In this document: positions 47,463 through 64,000 of the stretch, one piece after another
How the letters are laid out: every line of letters begins with the position of its first letter
Position numbering within the stretch: position 1 is the stretch's first letter
Origin: Pagrus major
Lineage: Eukaryota; Chordata; Actinopteri; Spariformes; Sparidae
Reading direction: 5' to 3'
NCBI RefSeq assembly: GCF_040436345.1
Contig: NC_133237.1
Span: forward strand, 24,371,749 to 24,435,748
Length of the DNA: 64,000 nucleotides
Notes under the pieces: model-generated
What the model was told of the DNA's origin: nothing
Database searches by the model: none
The model's input: only the letters and a program-made list of their open reading frames with translations
Position numbers and translations under genes: made by a program

Positions 47463-47758
47463 TATCAACCAGTGTTGTCAAAAATCTCAAAATATTGAAC
47501 CATATCGATTCTGAATAGTTTGAACGATTTCAATACTCATTTTTTCTCAGTAGCAGCTACGTTTCTTCGCTCTCCTCCACTGTGGTGCCCACATCGTCCA
47601 ACCTCTTCCGGAAGAAAATTAACTTATCTTTTAATAAAAATCAAAACTTTTATGCTCTCAGATGTGTCAATTTTTCCCCCTGATATCGAGAATTGATATT
47701 CTTTCAAGGTACGGTGTCGAAGTTAGAAATTCCAGCATTATGACAACACTTATCAACT
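47463..47758. mobile_element. hAT-type miniature element with 8-bp target duplication
   Basis: Inverted ends AGTGTTGTCA (from 47471) and TGACAACACT (to 47750) bound 280 bp. Flanking TATCAACC and TATCAACT match at 7 of 8 positions. Non-coding. Confidence 0.85.
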
Positions 47759-48193
47759 ACTACATCTACTTCTTACAGTAAACTAGTTAGTAAAACTGAA
47801 GTGCAAGAGCTTATTTTATTTCAGAATAATCCGTCTGAAAGAGTAAAAATGAACAGGATAAAATAATTGTTAACTGCAGGTAATACATATTGTAGTGTTG
47901 ATTTAACAAATGTTGTTCCACCCTGCCATGATACATATATCTCTTTTCCCAGTCGCCCTTATGAACAGTCACTGTATGTATACGATACCAAAGACACAGC
48001 ATTGACATTTTTATCTTGGCACGTTTTGCCGTTTTCTCAGTGAGTCCAACAGTAAATACGTCATCAAATCCTCTTTATGTTGTATAAACGGTCTTCACAC
48101 ACGGAGGATACTGACATCTGTTGTCTCAAGGCTTCAAGTCATCATTTGAAGTCCTATGAGAGCAGCAACACCTCATAAAGAAGTATAGATAGT
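47759..48193. other. arl16 3' UTR and downstream DNA
   Basis: On the minus strand this follows the arl16 stop codon. No other gene was seen. Confidence 0.4.
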
Positions 48194-49878
48194 TCACTTG
48201 ACTGTGATGGACTCCAGCCAGCTCAGCACCTCCTGAAGTCCCTCTCCAGAGTGGGCGCTGAGTTCCAGTGTTGTGATTGGCTGAGTGGCAGATGCAATGA
48301 TGTCATCCATTCTGAACAGCGACTTTATCTCTATAAGACTCATAGTGCAAGGCATGTCCCTGGAGAAGGGCGACAAGAAAAGCTAAAATTAGAAAATGCA
48401 CGATGACGTGAATACATTTTGTGTTCAACCTGCTGATACCGACTCATGAAGGGTTTAATATGCATGTTAAAGAGTGTCACCTCTTGTTGAAGAGAATAAG
48501 CACGGAGACGCTGTGCAGAGGCTCAGCAGAGAGTACTGACAGCAGCTGGATACAGGAGGAGGACACCTGAGCAATGTTGGCTGAGTCCACCATAAACTGT
48601 GAAACAACACACAGAAAGAAACATTCAGTCAAATAATTTCAATTTATTTATCTCAGTCAAATGTTAAATACGTGCTGTATGCACACAAAGAACATACAAT
48701 GACAGAAGAGCAGTCTTTGAAGTATTTCGGCCATATAGGGCCCATGCAGCCTCCCAGCTCTCTTAATGTCAACTTCTTCCTCCTCTTCAACGTCAGGTCT
48801 GTCAGGTTGGTTCCTACCTGTTGAGGTTTAAGGAGATCAGAGGCATTACATAGATTACACTTCTGTCTCAGCAGAAATGAGTCTGCAAACTTATCACAAC
48901 CACCTTTCAAGATTACTCACTGTAGGAAGAGTAGAAGGAGGTGGCCCCAGTTCACCTGACCCGTGCAAATTGAGCTGTAAATGAAATCTGTTAAAGGAAA
49001 TATCCACAGGAACCAGTGCTGTAGCATTTATCAGTTTCAAAGGCAAAATGTGAGTTTCAAGACACACATTTGATAAGATTTTGCCCCGGGAATCCCCATC
49101 TGGTAAGGTGTTTGCCCTTTAGATGTTTCATTACAGAAAGTGTATGCAACCCATGAACAAAATACTCACACATTCTGTTACTGAATGGAATTATTGTAAA
49201 GTTAACTAGTCCCCATTTTGTTGGGGACCCCGCCGGAGCCCTCTCTGGGACCCCTGAGGGTCCCCACTATGGTAACCACTGATTAAACTGTTGATACAGT
49301 GCCTGAAAAAAGTATGTCATTTAAAATTAATTTAAAACACAATGTGAAATAGCATTTTAGTTTATTTTATCTGACTAATTTTAAGCTTTGTACTCAAACT
49401 GCTGCAAAATTACGTGAACATATCGACCAATATCGGTGATGAAAGGCCATATGTAACACTAACTAAGCTAGTATGTAAGCAATATATATATCAGAGGTGT
49501 AAAGACTACTGGAATACCCTACCCAGGTAGAAGTAACTTTAACGTTACTGTTACTGCATTGTACTCAAATACTTGCGTAAAAATGACAGTAAAAAGTAGC
49601 TTACTCTCAATAAAAGTTACTTTTCGTCCCGTTAATTTTGATAATCAATACATTTTGCCATTTTGCCTAAGCTAACGGTTACTACCAGCTTAGTAGACGT
49701 TGTTGGGCTAAATTAGCCAGCTAGCTGTCAGTTTACAGCAGTGTAACGTTACTTTTTCTAGTTCTAGTTTAAATTATCCCGCTGCGCGTATAAAAAGGAT
49801 ATTTTGTAGACGTTTCAGCAGCAACGTTTTTCCGACGCCGGTCGCTCCAAGAAGCAAACAAACGTCATTGCTGCTCAT
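48194..49878 (-). CDS. arl16: ADP-ribosylation factor-like protein 16
   Basis: Five exons: 49803-49878, 48921-48976, 48698-48817, 48481-48596 and 48194-48359, joining in phase to 177 residues. The P-loop is GATGVGKT (11-18). The ARL16 signatures follow: 'PPPSTLPTVGTNLTDL', then 'LRELGGCMGPIW', where the usual WDxGGQ switch II is RELGG as in human ARL16. G4 is FNKRD, and the C-terminus ends '...EGLQEVLSWLES'. ARL16 is an atypical ARF-family GTPase linked to antiviral RIG-I regulation and to traffic of ciliary cargo. It is shorter than human at the N-terminus because translation starts at the ATG nearest the P-loop. Intron 1 has no usable GT donor before an in-frame stop. Frame is restored only with an AT-AC intron (separate entry). 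The gene is head-to-head with fn3krp. Confidence 0.92.
48977..49802 (-). other. U12-type AT-AC intron of arl16
   Basis: On the minus strand exon 1 ends CTACAAA and the intron begins ATATCCTTTTT, the U12 AT-AC donor consensus. It ends TTTCCTTTAACAGATTTCAT + TTAC, with a U12-like branch site followed about 14 nt later by AC. Splicing there gives CAA-AAG-CTC in frame. The more 3' CAG acceptor would need a phase-0 GT donor, which is absent. A fragment of the 'agtaacttt' fish repeat (49495-49640) and a GGGGACCC/GGGTCCCC hairpin (49223-49270) lie inside. Confidence 0.8.
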
Positions 49879-50233
49879 TTCGGGTTTGCAGCAGCAGCAG
49901 CAGCATAGCGACGCCAGTCGTAGCATGTAAGCTAGCTAAAGTGGAGTCACTTGGCACCATGGTGACGCTCACGTGACTGCGTTCCATCGCTGTGATAGGA
50001 CGAAGTAGACATCAATCATTTGAGTCTCGTTTCTGATTGGTTGCCACTCCTCTCGGATGCATATACCGGAAGAAAACAAGCTCGCCATCCCCCGAGCGAG
50101 AGTCCTCATTGGTTCACACCACGGAAACGGCCAGAAACGCCCCCCTGAAGCCCTGACACTGCAGTTGCATTGACTGCGTTGTTGTTATTATCGTCCATGT
50201 AACTGTACCAGAACTAGTTTGTGCGATATAAAC
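49879..50233. promoter_or_regulatory. Bidirectional promoter between arl16 and fn3krp
   Basis: Only 355 bp separate the two divergent start codons. The segment has two ATTGG (inverted CCAAT) boxes near 50036 and 50108, an ETS-like ACCGGAAG near 50065, a CACGTGA E-box (49970-49976), and no TATA box near either start. Confidence 0.75.
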
Positions 50234-51793
50234 ATGGAAGCCAAGCTAAAGAAAGAGTTGGGGACAGCGATGCTGAAGCCAACTGGTCACTCGGGAGGTG
50301 GATGCATCAGCGAGGGACAAAGTTATGACACTGACAGTGGGAGAGTGTTTGTGAAGATAAACCACAAGAGCGAGGTATTTAATTATCATTATAGTGTATA
50401 TTATTGTATGCAAATATATTATATAAGAACACATATTGTTATGACGTGCTAATAGTAAAGGATTTGATCAAGCTGCTGCAGCCAAACAGCCACTGTGAAC
50501 TTTGTGCATGCAAACTAGTGTGGATCTGTGCTAAGTGCAAACTCAAATCCTTTGTTGTGTTGGCTTTATTCAGGCCAAATTGATGTTTGATGGGGAAATG
50601 GCCAGCCTGGAAGCCATTTTAAAGACAGAAACTGTGAAAGTCCCCAAACCTGTGAAGGTGATAGAGCTGGACAGAGGAGGATGTGTGTTTGTGATGGAGC
50701 ATCTGGACATGAGAGGTCTCAGCAAGTAAGAGCTGTCGTACAAGTTATCAGCATCAGTACCACTGTATGCAGGTTAGAGTAGAAGGCAGCAAAAACATAA
50801 TTGATTCTGTGTTTTTTAATGATTTTTCTAATGTTTAGGTACTCGAAGCACCTTGGAGAGCAGCTGGCAGATCTGCATCTGCACAACAAGAGACAAATGG
50901 AGAAATTGAATAAAGAGCAGCAGACAGTCGGTAATAACGAAACATCTTCCAATACTACACTGAATAGCAGTTACATCTCAAGTTAATTCCTGATTAGTTA
51001 AGATTTACTAACTTATTGGACTGAACACAGGAAAAGGAGCCGGGCAGTCTGAGGTGCCTGTTGTTGAAAAATTTGGCTTCAGTGTAACTACATGCTGTGG
51101 ATATCTACCACAGGTAAAAAGAAAAAAATAATCCATAAAATGTAGTACATTTGTAGCATGTGTCTTTGTGATGTTATAGTAATCCTGCGAGATATCACTG
51201 TTGTTCTCTTTTTCTTTATTTATCTTCTCAGGAGAACGAGTGGCGGGATGACTGGGTGGCATTTTACTCCCAGCAGAGGCTGCAGCACCAGCTCAACATG
51301 GTGGAGAAATCTCACGGAGACAGGGAGGCCAGAGAGCTGTGGGCCAAGCTACAGGTGCACCCTCCCTTCATCCCCATCAGAAACAAAGCGTGACAGATCT
51401 GTATGATTTGTCTAAAAAATCTGGCTGTGCAACTTTTGTGTCTGTCATTCACAGCTCAAGATCCCTCAGTTTTTCACAGATGTGGAGGTCGTCCCCGCTC
51501 TCCTCCATGGAGACTTATGGGGAGGAAACGTAGCAGAGTGTGCAGAAGGCCCAGTCATCTTTGACCCAGCCTCCTTCTATGGCCATTCAGAGTTCGAGCT
51601 GGGTATTGCGGGGATGTTCGGTGGCTTCAGCAGCTCTTTTTACTCCGCCTACCATGAAAAGATTCCTAAAGCGCCAGGCTTCGCAAAGAGAAACCAGCTC
51701 TACCAACTTTTTCACTATCTGAATCACTGGAACCACTTTGGTGGCGGCTACAGAGGCTCTTCAATAAGGATCATGAAGGACCTGCTGAAATAA
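50234..51793 (+). CDS. fn3krp: Fructosamine-3-kinase-related protein (ketosamine-3-kinase)
   Basis: Six exons, 50234-50374, 50574-50725, 50839-50930, 51031-51113, 51232-51354 and 51455-51793, join in phase to 309 residues, the length I recall for the human protein. The enzyme phosphorylates ribulosamines and psicosamines on glycated proteins so that the sugar falls off (protein deglycation, cytosol). Visible motifs are the P-loop GHSGGGCIS with Cys24 (the redox-switch cysteine of the family), Lys41 in VFVKIN for ATP, 'VMEHLDM' (hinge), the catalytic HGDLWGGN and the metal-binding [11 protein letters not shown]. '[20 protein letters not shown]' and the C-terminal '[14 protein letters not shown]' agree with FN3KRP rather than FN3K. 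No second tandem copy is seen, in contrast to mammals, where FN3K lies beside FN3KRP. Confidence 0.96.
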
Positions 51794-52789
51794 CTGAAGT
51801 CACATACATTCATAGAAAAGCTCCACAGTCTTAAACTAATGCAAAGTATTATGCATATATTGACTGATGCTAGTTTGACCAAATACAGTGTGGCTAGCTG
51901 TTGAAGAGACTAAAACAACAACATAACAAGCTAATTCTGCCCTGCCTGCTCCACCTAAACCAGTCTGTAGTAACTACATTGTGTGTAGGTTGCCTACAAC
52001 TAAACATAAACTAGACCAAAATAACTCAGCTCTGCACCTTCTTGGTTTTTATTTAAACATTTCCTGCAATTGGAAGAGGATATTATAAGTATTCTTCACC
52101 GGGCACGCTTGACAGTAAGAAGAAGTTTTTAGTTGGTCCAAAACTGAGTTTTTTGCGATGCTGCACACCTGTTTTTAGTTTTAAATCTGTTTTCATTGGC
52201 CACTTTTGACCGCCAGCTGACTGAATTATATTGCCGTGCTGTGATTTCATTGAATTCCAGTGATAGCAGGATTGTTTATCTACATCATAATAGCCGAGCT
52301 GTTGATGTGATGTACCTTCTAACACACTACATGCACCTTCAAAAATGTTGTTGCACAGGAATGACTGATTATTGTGGAAACTTTCAATTCACTGCTTAAC
52401 CAACAATAAAACATCTTGTGGTGATGCAAAGTGTTTGTCCCACCCTGCTGACTTTGTTGTCTGTCTGTCTGGTATGAAAACAGAAGTGAATCAGAATGTA
52501 AAACCTTCATCATCTTAAAGCACTAATGACCCCTCTTACTGACTGTTTGACAACCTGCCACCAGCTTCTTCTCCCAGGTAACATAAACATACATATATAA
52601 ACCTAGTCATCTGATTCATTTTTATAGCTACTATGCTATATATGTATGATTATGTTTACCTGTATATAATTAATGCTAAATAGCTATGTTATATGCAATT
52701 TATTAGACCATACACTGATCTTTTCTTCCTCTTTCTATGAGGTTTTGATGCACCCATAGACATTAGATTTTGGCAGTTTTTATTCTCTG
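51794..52789. other. fn3krp 3' UTR and intergenic DNA
   Basis: AATAAA at 52405-52410 is the best poly(A) signal. No gene recognised; ORFs at 52083 (minus) and 52196 (plus) overlap antisense and are short. Confidence 0.5.
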
Positions 52790-53215
52790 TCCACAGTGAT
52801 GGGATGTATCTAAGTATATTTACACAAGTACTGTACTTAAGTGGAATTTGGAGGTACTAAGACTTGCATATTTGCATTTTCTGCTTCCCTCTTCTACTCC
52901 ACTACATCTTAGCAGCATATATCGTATTTTTCCTTTCATTACATTTGTTTATAATCTTAAGTTACTAGTTGTTCTGTTGATTTCATGTTACATCAGAGCC
53001 AAACTATAATTTATTTTTTATTATTATAATTTTAGTAGTGTATTTTTACATAGTGTATGTACTTTTGATACTTAAGTACATTTAATATCAGATACTTTAA
53101 AACTAACATAAGTCCTGTTGGTGTGGGTGACTTTCACTTAGTTTCACCGAAGTAATATTTTAACACTTTAATCAAGTGTGACTTCTGGGTACTTTTTACA
53201 AAATGCTGGTCCTGA
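52790..53215. repeat. Fish 'acttaagta' repeat (family R3), long copy
   Basis: Runs from 'gatgggatgtatctaagtat' through 'tactccactacatct' and 'tttgatacttaagtacattt' to 'gacttctgggtactttttac'. Partial copies of the family occur at 3990-4115, 11990-12340, 18525-18620, 36745-36910, 38545-39350 and 49495-49640. Confidence 0.7.
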
Positions 53216-53685
53216 TGAAATAAGATTTATAACTTATATTATTAAACTATTAGTATTAAACCACTAATTCACAGCATGAATGCTTTTATTGTCCAAATCC
53301 AAGGGAACAGATTAATAGCTTCGCTTCTTGGGTGACTTGCAATACGTATGAACCTTCTCTCTCGCCGTAGTAGGGCGGGTCGTTAGCACAGGAGCTAAAC
53401 AAACTTGTGCGGGAGCATCATAACAGAGACAGCTAGCCCCGGTTTCGTTTAATTGCAATTAATTTCAGCTCGTGAACTGTCATATTTTACACTTTCAAGC
53501 CAAAAATCCGTGTCGTAGCTGTAACTTTTAATATACCCTCAAGCTAATTTTCCACCCACAGCCGCTCCCTTTTCATGGCATAAATGCTAATTTGTAGCTA
53601 GCTAAGTGGTTTATAATTTCTATCAACGCACGCTAACGTTAGCATCTGTAGCAGAGACACTGCTGGTGGGTGAAAGTGTGGCAGA
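53216..53685 (+). promoter_or_regulatory. tbcd promoter region
   Basis: GC content and CpG count rise from 53340. There is no TATA. GCTAACGTTAGC (53631-53642) is a perfect palindrome 44 bp before the ATG. Promoter role is inferred from position. Confidence 0.45.
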
Positions 53686-63498
<9,813 letters not shown>

Positions 63499-63926
63499 TT
63501 ACGCTTTCTGAAAGAAGAATACAGCACATTGCAATTAGGTTTTCTTGGGGAATGTGACTCTAAAGCACACAAGAGAGACGCATGAATCATTGCAGACTCT
63601 CACTGAGGTGACTGTCGAGTAATGTGGCTCATAGAGTGGTTTGACTGGTTCTGGTGGAGACTATCTCTCATTGGAAGGTTTTTCTCTCTTCAACTGCTCA
63701 GGCAGACAAATCTCAAGCTGCACAAAACACTGCACCCTCGGGCTAATGTATTTCTCCAACTGTTTCTCCGCACTTGGTTGGACACCAAACAGAAATTATT
63801 AATATGTAAAACTTTCCACTGTATGCAAAAACGAACCCACGCTTGCACAGGTGCATTCGAGTCCTAGTGTGGTTTCAGTTGATTGACAGCTGCCCTGAAA
63901 TGCCTCGACTGGGCCGGGATCCTTAC

Positions 63927-64000
63927 CTGTCGATCTGTTCTGATATCGCTCCACTCATCTTTGCTATAAAGTTAGAGAAGGCTCTAGGTTGGCAGGTGTC
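63927..64000 (-). other. Probable 5' non-coding exon of znf750 (partial)
   Basis: On the minus strand a consensus donor ACAG|GTAAGG at 63927/63926 pairs with the acceptor TTCTTCTTTCAG near 63508, 20-odd bases before the znf750 ATG. The exon extends toward or past the window end. Confidence 0.5.

Overview
The window is nuclear DNA of a spiny-rayed (percomorph-like) teleost fish. The genes are vertebrate genes split by GT-AG introns. The spaces between them hold repeats typical of fish genomes: hAT-type and Tc1-type miniature elements, 'aagtaaaagta' repeats, and 'taggcacaaaaaccac' elements with internal minisatellites. Gene content matches two blocks of human chromosome 17: RSAD1-EPN3 (17q21.33) and ARL16-FN3KRP-TBCD/ZNF750 (17q25.3).

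Layout. 1-4.4 kb: a GIMAP/AIG1-family gene (minus) whose GTP-binding motifs are degraded, next to a minisatellite-bearing transposable element. 4.7-8.7 kb: rsad1 (plus), nine coding exons rebuilt in frame. 8.7-16.2 kb: a Ras-like gene of the RASD (Dexras/Rhes) family (minus), with a duplicated non-coding block on each side. 16.9-17.7 kb: a decayed TRIM/B30.2 pseudogene. 19.2-21.9 kb: a CpG-containing promoter-like segment with two E2F sites and candidate first exons on both strands, gene not recognised. 22.4-23.1 kb: an inverted pair of Tc1 transposase remnants.

24.96-30.08 kb is a 5-kb chain of four abutting tandem arrays (about 22-24, 24 then 41, 27 and 40 bp units). It runs from almost G-free to very G-rich on the plus strand, and the units of at least the first three arrays look related. 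The very long ORFs here are by-products of the repeats. 32.0 kb carries a 106-bp palindrome with an (AT)40 core.

33.9-46.2 kb: epn3 (plus): ENTH domain, three clear ubiquitin-interacting motifs, DPW/DPF and NPF motifs, and one intron with a GC donor. 48.2-49.9 kb: arl16 (minus), whose first intron fits a U12-type AT-AC intron. It is head-to-head with fn3krp (50.2-51.8 kb, plus) over a 355-bp shared promoter. 53.7-60.4 kb: the first 13 coding exons of tbcd (plus); the rest lies beyond the window. 61.6-64.0 kb: znf750 (minus), nested antisense inside a tbcd intron, as I recall for human.

The genes are unrelated housekeeping or tissue genes kept together by synteny: a radical-SAM haem-pathway relative, an endocytic adaptor, a small GTPase, a deglycating kinase, a tubulin chaperone and an epidermal transcription factor. 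There is no operon-like logic. Exon borders were assigned by hand from splice sites and reading phase, and every recognised multi-exon CDS is phase-consistent.
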